Shown: piece by piece, positions 1 to 9,089 of the stretch
How positions within the stretch are numbered: position 1 is the first letter of the stretch
How the letters are laid out: every line of letters starts with the position of its first letter
NCBI RefSeq assembly: GCF_007595705.1
Contig: NZ_NISY01000001.1
Coordinates: 1,236,862 to 1,300,861, forward strand
Length of the DNA stretch: 64,000 nucleotides
Origin: Streptomyces sp. SAJ15
GTDB lineage: Bacteria; Actinomycetota; Actinomycetes; Streptomycetales; Streptomycetaceae
Direction of reading: 5' to 3'
Made by a program: the position numbers and the translations under genes
Notes under the pieces: generated by a model
Told to the model about the DNA's origin: nothing
What the model saw: only the letters and a program-made list of their open reading frames with translations
Database searches by the model: none

Positions 1-1
1 A

Positions 2-1045
2 CTGGCCGCCGCGTACGGGCCCGGCGAGCCGCTGCCCGAGATCCTGGCCGGGCCCGACGCCGCCACCGAGCTGGCCGCCTCCCCGTGCCACTCCGTGCTC
101 AACGGCATCACCGGCTCCATCGGCCTTGCCCCCACTCTGGCCGCCCTGGAGGCGGGCCGGGTGCTGGTGCTGGCCAACAAGGAGTCGCTGATCGTCGGTG
201 GGCCGCTGGTCAAGGCGGTCGCCAAGCCCGGCCAGATCGTGCCGGTCGACTCCGAGCACTCCGCGCTCTTCCAGGCGCTGCTGGGCGGCACCCGCCAGGA
301 GGTCCGCAAGCTGGTGGTCACCGCCTCCGGCGGCCCCTTCAGAGGCCGGTCGAAGCACGAGCTGACCCAGGTCACCCCCGAGCAGGCGCTGGCACACCCC
401 ACCTGGGCCATGGGCCCGGTCGTCACGATCAACTCCGCGACGCTGGTCAACAAGGGCCTGGAGGTGATCGAGGCGCACCTGCTCTTCGACATCCCCTTCG
501 ACCGCATCGAGGTCGTCGTCCACCCGCAGTCCTACATCCACTCGATGGTCGAGTTCACCGACGGCTCCACGCTCGCCCAGGTGAGCCCGCCCGACATGCG
601 GATGCCGATCGCGCTGGGTCTCGGCTGGCCGGAGCGGGTCCCGGACGCGGCCCCCGGCTGCGACTGGACCAAGGCCGCCAGCTGGGAGTTCTTCCCGCTC
701 GACGACGAGGCGTTCCCCTCGGTCAAGCTGGCCCGGCACGTCGGCACCCTGGGCGGGACCGCGCCGGCCGTCTTCAACGCCGCGAACGAGGAGTGTGTCG
801 ACGCGTTCCTGGCGCGCAAGCTGCCCTTCAATGGCATTGTCGATACGGTCGCGGAAGTGGTGGCCGAGGGCTTGGCATCCGGAGTCGTGAAAATGAGCCA
901 AGGCGGAGCGAGCGGGACACCCGCCGCGGGAACCCGGCTGACCGTCGCGGACGTCCTGGAAGCGGAGACGTGGGCCCGCGCCCGCGCCCGTGAACTGGCC
1001 GCTCGTGCGGCGAAGGCCACGTCGACCCCGGAGGCTCGCGTATGA
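2..1045 (+). CDS. dxr: 1-deoxy-D-xylulose 5-phosphate reductoisomerase, 5' end outside window
   Basis: Second step of the MEP isoprenoid pathway: cytosolic NADPH-dependent isomerisation and reduction of DXP to MEP. The frame is open from the first bases of the window, so the N-terminal Rossmann part is cut off. Visible family motifs are NKESLIVGG, the substrate loop [33 protein letters not shown] and the C-terminal [12 protein letters not shown]. The last four bases are shared with the next gene (ATGA), which implies translational coupling with the membrane protease. The downstream ispG of the same pathway is broken. Identity is secure; only the start is missing. Confidence 0.97.
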   Translation: MAAAYGPGEPLPEILAGPDAATELAASPCHSVLNGITGSIGLAPTLAALEAGRVLVLANKESLIVGGPLVKAVAKPGQIVPVDSEHSALFQALLGGTRQEVRKLVVTASGGPFRGRSKHELTQVTPEQALAHPTWAMGPVVTINSATLVNKGLEVIEAHLLFDIPFDRIEVVVHPQSYIHSMVEFTDGSTLAQVSPPDMRMPIALGLGWPERVPDAAPGCDWTKAASWEFFPLDDEAFPSVKLARHVGTLGGTAPAVFNAANEECVDAFLARKLPFNGIVDTVAEVVAEGLASGVVKMSQGGASGTPAAGTRLTVADVLEAETWARARARELAARAAKATSTPEARV

Positions 1046-2346
1046 CGGCACTGATGACCGTCCTCGGCATAGTCGTATTCGTCCTCGGACTCCTGTTCTC
1101 CATCGCCTGGCACGAGCTCGGCCACCTCTCCACGGCCAAGCTCTTCGGCATCCGGGTGCCGCAGTACATGGTCGGCTTCGGGCCGACGATCTTCTCCCGG
1201 CGGAAGGGCGAGACGGAGTACGGGATCAAGGCCATCCCGCTCGGCGGCTACATCCGCATGATCGGGATGTTCCCGCCCGGTGACGACGGCAAGATCGTCG
1301 CGCGCTCCACCTCGCCGTGGCGCGGCATGATCGAGGACGCCAGGTCGGCCGCCTACGAGGAGCTCAAGCCCGGCGACGAGACGCGGCTGTTCTACACGCG
1401 CAAGCCGTGGAAGCGCGTCATCGTGATGTTCGCCGGTCCCTTCATGAACCTGGTCCTGGCCGTCGTGATCTTCCTCGGCGTGATGATGACCTTCGGGATC
1501 AACACGCAGACGACCACGGTCGGCTCGGTCAACAAGTGCGTGGTCGCGGCCTCCGCCAAGGACACCGACAAGTGCCCCGCGGGCGCCAAGGACTCCCCGG
1601 CCAAGGCCGCCGGCCTGCGCGCCGGCGACAAGATCGTCGCCTTCAACGGGCACCCGACCCCCGACTGGTCCACCCTCCAGCAGAACATCCGCAAGACCAT
1701 CGGCCCGGCCACGATCACCGTCGAGCGCGACGGCGAGCGCAAGGAACTGCACGCCAACCTCATCCAGAACGAGGTGGCCGAGACCGACGGCAAGGGCGGC
1801 TACGTCGAGGGCAGCTACGTCAAGGCCGGCTTCCTCGGCTTCGCCCCGGCCAACGGCGTCGTCAAGCAGTCCTTCGGCGAGTCCGTCGACCGCATGGGCA
1901 CCATGGTCGAGGACGGCGTCGACTCGCTGATCTCGCTCCCCTCCAAGGTCCCCGACCTCTGGGACGCGGCCTTCGGCGGCGGGGAGCGCAAGGCGGACTC
2001 CCCGATGGGCGTCGTCGGCGCGGCACGGGTCGGCGGCGAGATCCCACAGCTGGACATCCCGGCCTCCCAGCAGGTCGCGATGATGCTCTTCCTGCTGGCG
2101 GGCTTCAACCTCTCCCTCTTCCTGTTCAACATGCTGCCGCTGCTGCCGCTGGACGGCGGGCACATCGCGGGCGCGGTGTGGGAGTCGATCCGCCGGCATG
2201 TGGCACGGCTGGTGCGGCGGCCCGACCCGGGACCCTTCGACGTGGCCAAGCTCATGCCGGTCGCCTACGTCGTCGCCGGGATCTTCATCTGCTTCACCCT
2301 CCTGGTGCTGATAGCGGATGTGGTGAATCCGGTACGGATCAGCTGA
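1042..2346 (+). CDS. rseP: RseP-like site-2 zinc metalloprotease (M50)
   Basis: A 434-residue intramembrane protease of the M50/RseP family, expected to cleave membrane-anchored substrates such as anti-sigma factors in regulated proteolysis. The first membrane segment carries the zinc motif HELGH (residues about 28-32). A PDZ-like domain lies around residues 155-240 ([13 protein letters not shown]). The second active-site motif [12 protein letters not shown] sits near residue 370 in a late membrane helix, followed by a final C-terminal helix. The ATG overlaps the dxr stop by four bases. A stem-loop follows at 2379-2408. Substrate cannot be told from the sequence; the gene symbol is by family. 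Confidence 0.93.
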   Translation: MTALMTVLGIVVFVLGLLFSIAWHELGHLSTAKLFGIRVPQYMVGFGPTIFSRRKGETEYGIKAIPLGGYIRMIGMFPPGDDGKIVARSTSPWRGMIEDARSAAYEELKPGDETRLFYTRKPWKRVIVMFAGPFMNLVLAVVIFLGVMMTFGINTQTTTVGSVNKCVVAASAKDTDKCPAGAKDSPAKAAGLRAGDKIVAFNGHPTPDWSTLQQNIRKTIGPATITVERDGERKELHANLIQNEVAETDGKGGYVEGSYVKAGFLGFAPANGVVKQSFGESVDRMGTMVEDGVDSLISLPSKVPDLWDAAFGGGERKADSPMGVVGAARVGGEIPQLDIPASQQVAMMLFLLAGFNLSLFLFNMLPLLPLDGGHIAGAVWESIRRHVARLVRRPDPGPFDVAKLMPVAYVVAGIFICFTLLVLIADVVNPVRIS

Positions 2347-2378
2347 GCACGCGCCCTTCACCGGAAGGACGTACGGCG

Positions 2379-2408
2379 GTCGGGCGGCCTGCACGCCCGG
2401 CCGCCGAC
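2379..2408 (+). terminator. Hairpin after the dxr-rseP pair
   Basis: GTCGGGCGGCC pairs with GGCCGCCGAC across a 9-nt loop, with one bulged G. There is no T run, which is usual for Streptomyces terminators. It lies 33 bases after the protease stop and 114 bases before ispG. Confidence 0.55.
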
Positions 2409-2521
2409 GTGTGTCCGGGGGCGGGGGCGCGATGTGCTCGGCGGTCTGGCGGTGCCGTAACCTCGAAGCCTGGAGCCCGCCGATCTCGGGACCTTGATCC
2501 ATACCTTGGGGTTGCCGCAAC

Positions 2522-3272
2522 ATGACCGCGATTTCGCTCGGAATGCCTTCCGTACCGACCAAGCTCGCCGACCGCCGTGTGAGCCGCAAGATCCAGGTCG
2601 GGTCGGTGGCCGTGGGTGGCGACGCGCCGGTGTCGGTGCAGTCCATGACGACGACGGTCACGGCGGACATCGGTGCGACGTTGCAGCAGATCGCGGAGCT
2701 GACGGCCTCGGGTTGTCAGATCGTGCGGGTGGCCTGCCCCTCGCAGGATGACGCGGACGCGTTGCCGGTGATCGCGAGGAAGTCGCAGATCCCGGTGATC
2801 GCGGGCGGTGGCCTTCGGTGCCCTGCTCTCGGAGGGCATCGGCGACACCATCCGGGTCTCCCTCTCCGCCCCGCCGGCGGAGGAGGTCAAGGTCGGCATC
2901 CAGATCCTGGAGTCGCTCAACCTGCGCCAGCGTCGACTGGAGATCGTCTCCTGCCCCTCCTGCGGCCGCGCCCAGGTGGATGTCTACAAGCTGGCGGATC
3001 AGGTGACCGCGGGTCTTGAGGGGATGGAGGTGCCGTTGCGGGTGGCGGTGATGGGCTGTGTCGTGAACGGTCCCGGCGAGGCTCGGGAGGCCGACCTCGG
3101 TGTGGCCTCGGGCAACGGCAAGGGGCAGATCTTCGTGAAGGGCGAGGTGATCAAGACGGTACCCGAGTCGAAGATCGTCGAGACCCTCATCGAAGAGGCC
3201 ATGAAGCTCGCCGAGCAGATGGAGCAGGACGGCACCCCCTCGGGCGAGCCCCAGGTCTCCGTAGCCGGCTGA
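2522..3272 (+). pseudogene. ispG: ispG (gcpE) with internal deletion and frameshift
   Basis: IspG is the iron-sulfur MEcPP reductase of the MEP pathway, about 385 residues in actinobacteria. Here the N-terminal part (from [19 protein letters not shown] to IPVIA) runs in one frame to about 2803. The C-terminal part (from [16 protein letters not shown]) resumes in another frame from about 2808 and ends at 3272. Some 130-140 codons between IPVIADIHF and the GALLSEG region are absent, removing much of the TIM barrel. The C-terminal piece keeps the cluster cysteines ([19 protein letters not shown]). The first frame, read on, gives unrelated sequence to 3019. No single frame gives a working enzyme. 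Either a real deletion rescued by a second ispG elsewhere, or an assembly error. Confidence 0.88.
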
Positions 3273-3715
3273 ACGCCAGAGCCACCCACCCGACGGAAGT
3301 CAGCGGGAACCAGGGCAGGCATCCGCCCCTCTTCCCAAAGCCGGAAGACGCAGCGGGCGAGACCGTCAGACGACGGACGGCAGCAGGGCCCAGGGCAGCC
3401 TCTCCCCTCCTCGGCCAGCCGGGAGACGGCGGGAGGGGGCGGGGCCGCAGGGGCAGGGAGGTCCGGGACGCTTCCGTATATTTGTGGGCAAAGAGCGAGA
3501 GCGCCGCGTGTTGGGTTACTTGCCCGTAAATATACGGTCCCGGACCCCTGGCCCGGAGGCCCCGTCCCCGGCCCCCACACACAGCCCCGGCCCCGCACAC
3601 ACGGCTCCGCGAACGTCCCATACGCGCCGGACACCCGCGCAAACGCCCGAGGTACAGTTCGTGAGATCGAGTCCCCCGGCCCCCGTGGCCCCGCAACGGT
3701 GAGGCAGACCGACAC
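3273..3715. other. Intergenic region after ispG, holding a long hairpin
   Basis: No convincing coding frame in 443 bases: small open frames on both strands are low-complexity Pro/Arg/Gly text without a ribosome site. The one clear element is the hairpin at 3461-3545. Bases 3546-3660 are a C-rich run (CCCCGG, CACACA). No -35/-10 pair could be picked with confidence for the acetyltransferase that starts at 3716. Confidence 0.5.
3461..3545 (+). repeat. 85-nt long-stem inverted repeat with AT-rich arms
   Basis: The left arm CCGTATATTTGTGGGCAA (3474-3491) faces TTGCCCGTAAATATACGG (3520-3537), 16 of 18 positions complementary, across a 28-nt loop. The stem extends outward: GTCCGGGA (3461-3468) pairs with TCCCGGAC (3538-3545), leaving a 5-nt bulge CGCTT on the left side. 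That makes 24 of 26 pairs. The arms are markedly AT-rich for this chromosome. It may be a terminator, a structured RNA or a miniature mobile element; nothing seen decides. Confidence 0.75.
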
Positions 3716-4558
3716 GTGCTGACGACCACCACCAGGGTGCTGGAGCCCGGCGAGCTCGACGCCGCGCTCGCGGTCCTCGACCGCGACCCGGTCTCCAACG
3801 CCTTCGTGACCGCCCGCGTCCAGGCGGCCGGCCTCGACCCGTGGCGGCTCGGCGGCGAGATGTGGGGCTGGTACAGCGGCGGCCGACTGGAATCACTCTG
3901 CTACGCCGGCGCCAACCTCGTCCCCATCTGCGCCACCTCCGAGGCCGTGCACGCCTTCGCGGAGCGCGCCCGCCGCTCCGGCCGGCGCTGCTCCTCCATC
4001 GTCGGCCCCGCCGAGGCCACCGCCGAGCTGTGGTCGCTGCTCGAGCCGAGCTGGGGCCCCGCCCGCGAGGTCCGCTCCCACCAGCCGCTGATGGTCACCA
4101 CCTCGATGCCCGCCGATGTCGCCCCCGACCCCCTGGTGCGCCGCATCCGCAAGGACGAGATGGACCTGATCATGCCGGCGTGCGTGGCCATGTTCACCGA
4201 GGAGGTCGGGGTCTCCCCGCTCGCCGGCGACGGCGGGCTGCTCTACCAGGCGCGGGTCGCCGAACTGGTCGGCGCCGGCCGCTCCTTCGCCCGGGTGGAG
4301 AACGGCCAGGTCGTGTTCAAGGCCGAGATCGGCGCCGCCACCCCTCAGGCGTGCCAGATCCAGGGTGTGTGGGTGGCCCCCGAGTACCGCGGCCGCGGGC
4401 TGTCGGAGATCGGCATGGCGGCGGTCCTCGGCTACGCGCTGCGCGAGGTGGCCCCGGTCGTCAGCCTGTACGTCAACGACTTCAACACCGCCGCCCGCGC
4501 CGCCTACCGCCGCGTCGGCTTCGCGGAGGTCGGGGCGTTCATGAGCGTGCTCTTCTGA
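3716..4558 (+). CDS. GNAT acetyltransferase with N-terminal DUF4081-type domain
   Basis: 280 residues. The C-terminal half is a GNAT acetyl-CoA-dependent N-acyltransferase, with the acetyl-CoA loop recognisable in VWVAPEYRGRGLSEIG near residues 218-233 and a closing strand pattern (VSLYVNDFNTAARAAYRRVGF). The N-terminal half (residues 1-130, LDRDPVSNAFVTARVQ) matches my memory of DUF4081, a region found ahead of GNAT domains in actinobacteria. The GTG start follows GGTGAGG. Substrate is unknown; position beside ispG and proS is the usual Streptomyces arrangement. Confidence 0.88.
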   Translation: MLTTTTRVLEPGELDAALAVLDRDPVSNAFVTARVQAAGLDPWRLGGEMWGWYSGGRLESLCYAGANLVPICATSEAVHAFAERARRSGRRCSSIVGPAEATAELWSLLEPSWGPAREVRSHQPLMVTTSMPADVAPDPLVRRIRKDEMDLIMPACVAMFTEEVGVSPLAGDGGLLYQARVAELVGAGRSFARVENGQVVFKAEIGAATPQACQIQGVWVAPEYRGRGLSEIGMAAVLGYALREVAPVVSLYVNDFNTAARAAYRRVGFAEVGAFMSVLF

Positions 4559-4671
4559 GCACCCGCGCCTGCTCCCCCGTCCTCGCCCCGTCGTCACCAC
4601 CCCCGTGCCCCCGTCCTGACCCCGGTCCACCCCCGGCGCGCTGTTCCGATCCGCGGCCGCCCGCGGCCCAG

Positions 4672-4677
4672 TAGGGT
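4672..4677 (+). promoter_or_regulatory. Probable -10 hexamer for a leaderless acetyltransferase mRNA
   Basis: TAGGGT ends six bases before the ATG at 4684, with no Shine-Dalgarno between. This spacing puts the transcription start at or next to the A of the start codon. Confidence 0.5.
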
Positions 4678-4683
4678 GCCGCC

Positions 4684-5223
4684 ATGGATGACGTCGTCGT
4701 CGGGCCACTCGATCTCGCCGCACGGGTGGACGACGCCCTCGCCGTGCAGGCGCTCGCCTTCGGCCTCACCGAGGAGGAGGTCGGCGTACGACGCCACATC
4801 GTGCTGCGCCATCTCACGAGCCCCGGGGCGCGCGCACTGGGCGCCACCACCGCCACCGGTCGCCTCGTCGGCTTCGTGTACGGCATGCCCAACGATCGCA
4901 CGCACTGGTGGTCCACGGTCGTCGAACCGTATCTGCGCGCCACCGGATACGAGGACTGGCTGAACGACTCGTTCGTGATCACCGAGCTGCATGTGCACCC
5001 GGCGTACCAGAACCGGGGGATCGGCCGGTCCCTCATCACGACGATCACCGACGGCGCCGGCGAGCCGCGCTCCATCCTCTCGGCGATCGACACGGAGTCA
5101 CCGGCGCGCGCCCTGTATCGGAGCCTCGGCTACCGGGACCTCGCGCGCGCGGTGGTCTTCCCCAGCGCGCCCAGCCCCTACGCGGTGATGGGAGCCTGGC
5201 TGCCGCTGTACCGCCGCCCCTAG
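4684..5223 (+). CDS. GNAT family N-acetyltransferase
   Basis: 179 residues, single-domain GNAT fold. The acetyl-CoA binding segment is LHVHPAYQNRGIGRSLI (near residues 103-119). The C-terminal motif is SPARALYRSLGY. There is no upstream ribosome site. A -10-like TAGGGT six bases before ATG suggests a leaderless transcript independent of the acetyltransferase gene 125 bases upstream. Substrate unknown; it is not closely similar to the neighbouring GNAT, so it is not a recent duplication. Confidence 0.87.
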   Translation: MDDVVVGPLDLAARVDDALAVQALAFGLTEEEVGVRRHIVLRHLTSPGARALGATTATGRLVGFVYGMPNDRTHWWSTVVEPYLRATGYEDWLNDSFVITELHVHPAYQNRGIGRSLITTITDGAGEPRSILSAIDTESPARALYRSLGYRDLARAVVFPSAPSPYAVMGAWLPLYRRP

Positions 5224-5376
5224 GGGGCACCACCGACCCGAGGCCGTTCAGCCGGCAGGCACGGCCGGTTCGGCGGGACACAACCCGTTTCCCGGATGCC
5301 GACCGCCGGAGCTAACCTCTCGCACATCCCGTCGTACGAGCGCACAGCGCCACCAGCCACGCCGCAGGAGAAGATC

Positions 5377-7077
5377 ATGGTCCACGTCCAGCGCATGTCC
5401 AGGATGATGCTGAAGACGCTGCGGGACGATCCGGCCGACGCCGAGACCGCCAGTCACAAGCTGCTGGTGCGCGCCGGCTACGTGCGTCGCTCCTCCGCGG
5501 GCGTGTGGACCTGGCTGCCGCTCGGCAAGAAGGTGCTGGAGAACGTCTCCCGTGTGGTGCGCGAGGAGATGGACGCGATCGGCGCCCAGGAGGTGCTGCT
5601 GCCGGCGCTGCTGCCGCGTGAGGCGTACGAGGCGAGCGGCCGTTGGGACGAGTACGGCGACCTGCTCTTCCGGCTCAAGGACCGCAAGGGCGCCGACTAT
5701 CTGCTCGGCCCCACCCACGAGGAGATCTTCACCCAGACGGTCAAGGACCAGTGCACGTCCTACAAGGACCTGCCGGTGATCCTCTACCAGATCCAGACGA
5801 AGTACCGGGACGAGGCGCGGCCGCGCTCCGGAGTGCTGCGCGGACGCGAGTTCCAGATGAAGGACTCGTACTCCTTCGACACCGACGACGCGGGGCTGGC
5901 CGAGTCGTACCGGCTGCACCGCGAGGCATACCAGCGGATCTTCGCCCGGCTGGGCCTCGACTACCGCGTCGTCTCGGCGGTCTCGGGCGCGATGGGCGGC
6001 TCGGCGTCGGAGGAGTTCCTGGCCCCGGCCGCGGCCGGCGAGGACACCTTCGTCGACTGCCCGAACTGCGAGTACGCCGCCAACACGGAGGCCGTGACGG
6101 TCACCGTGCCGCCGGTCGAGGGCGTGGAGCACGGCCCGGTCGAGGAGCTGGACACCCCGGACACCCCGACCATCGAGACCCTCGCCGAGCACCTGGGCGT
6201 CCCCGCCTCGGCCACCCTCAAGAACCTCCTGGTCAAGGTCGACGGAGAGATCACCGCGGTGGGCGTGCCCGGGGACCGCGAGGTCGACCTCGGCAAGCTG
6301 GCCGAGCATCTGGCGCCCGCGGTGGTGGAACTGGTCACCGCCGAGGACTTCACCGACCGGCCCGACCTCGTCCGGGGCTACGTCGGTCCGCAGGGCATGG
6401 CCGGCACCGCCTTCCGCTACCTCGCCGATCCGCGCGTCGCCCCCGGCACCGCCTGGGTGACCGGCGCCAACAAGCCCGACACGCACGCCAGGAACGTCGT
6501 CTGCGGCCGGGACTTCCAGGTCGACCGGTACCTGGACGTCGTCGTGGTCGAGCCCGGCGACCCCTGCCCGAACTGCGGCGCCGGCATCGCGCTCGACCGG
6601 GCGATCGAGATCGGCCACATCTTCCAGCTCGGCCGCAAGTACACCGACACCTTCCAGCTCGACGTCCTGGGCCAGGAGGGCAAGCCGGTCCGCGTCACCA
6701 TGGGCTCCTACGGCATCGGCGTCTCCCGCGCGGTGGCCGCCCTGGCCGAGCAGACCCACGACGAGGCCGGTCTGTGCTGGCCGCGGGAGGTGGCCCCGGC
6801 CGACGTGCACATCGTGGCCGCGGGCAAGGCACTGCAGACCGAACTCGCCCTGGACATCGCCGAGAGGCTCGGCGCGGCCGGAGTACGGGTCATGGTCGAC
6901 GACCGCGCGGGCGTCTCTCCCGGGGTCAAGTTCACCGACGCCGAGCTCATCGGCGTGCCCACCATCCTCATCGTGGGCCGGGGCGCCAAGGACGGCCTCG
7001 TCGAGCTCAAGGACCGCCGCACCGGCGAGCGTCAGGACCTCCCGGTCGAGGAGGCCGTCGGCCGACTCACGGCCTGA
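5377..7077 (+). CDS. proS: Prolyl-tRNA synthetase, bacterial type with editing domain
   Basis: Cytosolic class II aminoacyl-tRNA synthetase charging tRNA-Pro, 566 residues. Motif 2 is visible as [18 protein letters not shown], motif 3 as [13 protein letters not shown]. Between them, about residues 230-390, sits the YbaK-like insertion that edits mischarged tRNA, typical of the bacterial-type enzyme. The C-terminal anticodon domain follows ([10 protein letters not shown] onward). I chose the ATG at 5377 because AGGAG lies six bases before it; the frame is open further upstream without a ribosome site. Convergent with the reverse-strand gene ending at 7232. Confidence 0.97.
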   Translation: MVHVQRMSRMMLKTLRDDPADAETASHKLLVRAGYVRRSSAGVWTWLPLGKKVLENVSRVVREEMDAIGAQEVLLPALLPREAYEASGRWDEYGDLLFRLKDRKGADYLLGPTHEEIFTQTVKDQCTSYKDLPVILYQIQTKYRDEARPRSGVLRGREFQMKDSYSFDTDDAGLAESYRLHREAYQRIFARLGLDYRVVSAVSGAMGGSASEEFLAPAAAGEDTFVDCPNCEYAANTEAVTVTVPPVEGVEHGPVEELDTPDTPTIETLAEHLGVPASATLKNLLVKVDGEITAVGVPGDREVDLGKLAEHLAPAVVELVTAEDFTDRPDLVRGYVGPQGMAGTAFRYLADPRVAPGTAWVTGANKPDTHARNVVCGRDFQVDRYLDVVVVEPGDPCPNCGAGIALDRAIEIGHIFQLGRKYTDTFQLDVLGQEGKPVRVTMGSYGIGVSRAVAALAEQTHDEAGLCWPREVAPADVHIVAAGKALQTELALDIAERLGAAGVRVMVDDRAGVSPGVKFTDAELIGVPTILIVGRGAKDGLVELKDRRTGERQDLPVEEAVGRLTA

Positions 7078-7155
7078 ATCCCGCCCCGCCGGCCATCCGC
7101 GCGGCCAGACACCGTCCAGGCGGGCCGCCGTACGGACGGAGCCTGCCGCGCGGGC

Positions 7156-7216
7156 GGCGCTTCCGCGGCGCCCCGCGGGGCCGGCGCTTCCGCGGTGCCG
7201 GCGCTTCCGCGGTGCC
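7156..7216. repeat. Three copies of a 17-bp G+C-rich repeat
   Basis: GGCGCTTCCGCGG(C/T)GCC occurs at 7156-7172, 7183-7199 and 7200-7216. The last two are head to tail. Each copy is itself nearly palindromic, so the segment between convergent genes could act as a bidirectional terminator. Confidence 0.7.
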
Positions 7217-7231
7217 CCGCGCGGCGGGCGG

Positions 7232-8224
7232 CTACAGCCAGCCCGCGAACTCCAGGAGCAGCTCGCCGCGCCGACGCTCGCCGGCGGCCATCGCACGGAG
7301 CCCCTCCTCGACCGCGCGGTAGAGGGCCCAGCCGCGGAGGCGGTCGCGGTCGACGTCCAGGGAGTCGGCGAGCCGGGTGACGCGGCGTCGGGTGGCGGAC
7401 GCGGGGCCGGAGCCCGCGGCCAGGTCCTCGTAGCGGTCGAGCACCAGCCGCGCGAGGTCGTAGGCGTGCTCGCCGACCACCGGCTTCGGGCCGACCGCGA
7501 GCCAGGGCGCCCGCTCGCCGGCGAGCACCTTGGCCTGTCGGAAGTCGCCGTGCAGCAGCACCTGTTCGGGCGCGGACGCGGCCAACTCGGCGCGCAGCGA
7601 CAGGGCCTCCTCCAGAAGTGACCCGGCGTCGGCGGCCGAACCCCGCGCCTCCAGGGCGCGCAGCGCGTCCGCGTCCGCCTCCGTCCGCTCGACGAGCGTG
7701 GAGAACGGATGGTCGTCGGCCGGCGGCACCCACAGCCGCCGCACCGTGCCGGCCGCCTCCAGCATCGCCTTGGCCTCCGCCAGCGAACGCAGCGTCACGG
7801 AGGCGCGCAGCCGCTCCAGCAGCAGCGCGCCGGACTCGGCGTCGGCGCGCAGCAGGCGTACCGCGCCCCAGCCGTCCCAGTGCTCCAGGGCCGCCGCCTC
7901 GTGCCGCGCCGCGGGCCCCGGCACCGGGAACTTCAGCGCCGCGGGGGTGCCGTCGGCCTGCCGTACGAGTGCGACCAGGCTGCCCAGGCCGCCCGGGACC
8001 TGGACCCGCTCCAGCGTCAGCTCCCAGTCCGCCAGCTGTCGTTCGACGGCGTCGGGCAGCGCGTCCAGCCAGGCCCGCACCGGGCCCTCGGAGATGTCGC
8101 TCAGCGCATTCAGCAGCCGCTGCGGCGGCGTGATGGGGGCCGTGTCCCGGCCCCCGGGCTGCGGTGCTGCTGCCATTCCTGAGCAGTCCCCTTCATCTTC
8201 ATCGTCGTCTTCGTCGTCGGTCAT
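7232..8224 (-). CDS. Aminoglycoside phosphotransferase-like protein, probable pseudokinase
   Basis: 330 residues with the APH/choline-kinase fold. The ATP-binding lysine strand is seen as AALKFP (K98) and the catalytic loop as LLHGDFRQAKVL (H225-G226-D227). Two metal-ligand positions differ from active family members: the Asn of HGDxxxxN is Lys (K232), and the Asp of the IDPKP-type motif is Gly (WLAVGPKP, G245). Catalysis is therefore doubtful, and a binding or regulatory role is possible. The ATG at 8224 begins an acidic run (DDEDDDEDEG) without a close ribosome site. M17 at 8176, preceded by AAGGGGA, is an equally likely start. Annotating it as a resistance gene would be unsafe. Confidence 0.82.
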   Translation of the reverse strand: MTDDEDDDEDEGDCSGMAAAPQPGGRDTAPITPPQRLLNALSDISEGPVRAWLDALPDAVERQLADWELTLERVQVPGGLGSLVALVRQADGTPAALKFPVPGPAARHEAAALEHWDGWGAVRLLRADAESGALLLERLRASVTLRSLAEAKAMLEAAGTVRRLWVPPADDHPFSTLVERTEADADALRALEARGSAADAGSLLEEALSLRAELAASAPEQVLLHGDFRQAKVLAGERAPWLAVGPKPVVGEHAYDLARLVLDRYEDLAAGSGPASATRRRVTRLADSLDVDRDRLRGWALYRAVEEGLRAMAAGERRRGELLLEFAGWL

Positions 8225-8304
8225 TCAGCTGTCGGTCGTCGGCTCCCCGGCGCCTGACGGGCGACCGGCGGGGCCGGGGGCGTCCCGGCGTGCGCCGCGG
8301 TCGT

Positions 8305-8814
8305 TCAGCGGGCGTCGGCCTTGGGGCGCGCCGGCGTGGCCGGGCCCTTCGACGCGGTGCGCTCCGCCAGCCCAGGGAAGGCTACGCCGCCGCCGCGCCA
8401 GCGAACCGAGCGGACCGCCGCTTCGCGCAGCGCGCCCGCCGCCTCGCGTCGCAGCGCGCCGTCCGCGGCCCGCACGAGGTCCGCGTACGCGCCCGCCACC
8501 CGCTGCTCCAGCTCCGCCGCGAACCGCACCGCCGCCGCCGCGTCCGGCACCGGGAAGGGCAGCGCGTACGCGGCCGCGGCGCTGACCGGGGTGGCGCCCA
8601 GCTTCCGTACGGTGCGCTCCAGCGCGTCCCGCCGCGCCCGGTGGGCCGCGTACCCCTCGCGCGCCTCGTCGAGCCGGTCGTCGTCGATCCGGCCGCCCAC
8701 GACGCCGTAGCCGTAGACCGCCGCGTGCTCGGCCGCCAGTGCGGCCTGTACGGCCTTCAGCGCGGCCGCGCGCGTCGTACGCCCAGCGTTCGCCGGGACC
8801 CCTCCGACGGTCAT
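8305..8814 (-). CDS. Ferritin-like (DUF4439-type) protein
   Basis: 169 residues, almost all helix, with the pattern of a four-helix bundle. The first helix AVQAALAAEHAAVYGYGVVGG carries the Glu-His pair typical of DUF4439 ferritin-like proteins, and later helices contain regularly placed Asp/Glu (RFAAELEQRVAGAYADLV). Metal binding is possible but not shown. I chose the ATG at 8814 because AGAGGGGA precedes it; the frame continues upstream but has no other good start. Its ATG overlaps the stop of the small candidate frame 8811-9089 by four bases (ATGA), suggesting co-transcription with the lipoprotein gene. Confidence 0.8.
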   Translation of the reverse strand: MTVGGVPANAGRTTRAAALKAVQAALAAEHAAVYGYGVVGGRIDDDRLDEAREGYAAHRARRDALERTVRKLGATPVSAAAAYALPFPVPDAAAAVRFAAELEQRVAGAYADLVRAADGALRREAAGALREAAVRSVRWRGGGVAFPGLAERTASKGPATPARPKADAR

Positions 8815-9089
8815 CTCAGCGTCCCCTCTTTGACGGTCCGGCCCACGGCCGACTGCTCTACGACGCCACGGCACCCGGGGCCCCGGCCCAGCACGCCCCG
8901 GACCGTCCGCCGGCCCGCGCGGCAGCCGGCCGTCCGGTCGACGGCCGTCCGGCTGACGGCTGTTCGGTCGACCGCGACCGGGCGTGCGGTGGCCCGGCCC
9001 GCGGCGGCGGCAAGGCCGGTCGCCGCGGGCCCGCCCCGCCGCGACCCGGCCGGCGGTGCCGGCCGGGTCTCGTACGTCGGCCGCCGCAT
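8811..9089 (-). CDS. Doubtful Arg-rich small ORF between lipoprotein and ferritin-like genes
   Basis: 92 codons from ATG to TGA on the reverse strand. In its favour, its start overlaps the lipoprotein stop (TGATG) and its stop overlaps the next start (ATGA), exactly as in coupled genes, and third positions are mostly G or C. Against it, the peptide is low-complexity (repeated DRTAV/SRTAV units), has no recognised domain, and any open frame in this composition looks similar. The repeated GTCGACGG/GGCTGACGG text explains the repeats. Treat as a candidate only; otherwise this is a 274-base spacer. Confidence 0.28.
   Translation of the reverse strand: MRRPTYETRPAPPAGSRRGGPAATGLAAAAGRATARPVAVDRTAVSRTAVDRTAGCRAGRRTVRGVLGRGPGCRGVVEQSAVGRTVKEGTLR

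Noticed and set aside
532..2670. 712-codon open frame on the reverse strand across dxr and the metalloprotease
   Set aside because: Antisense shadow of real genes. In very high-GC DNA the strand opposite a gene is often stop-free; there is no ribosome site and the peptide is low-complexity.
7232..8224. Aminoglycoside resistance gene
   Set aside because: Catalytic metal ligands are replaced, and the place next to proS looks like a core location.
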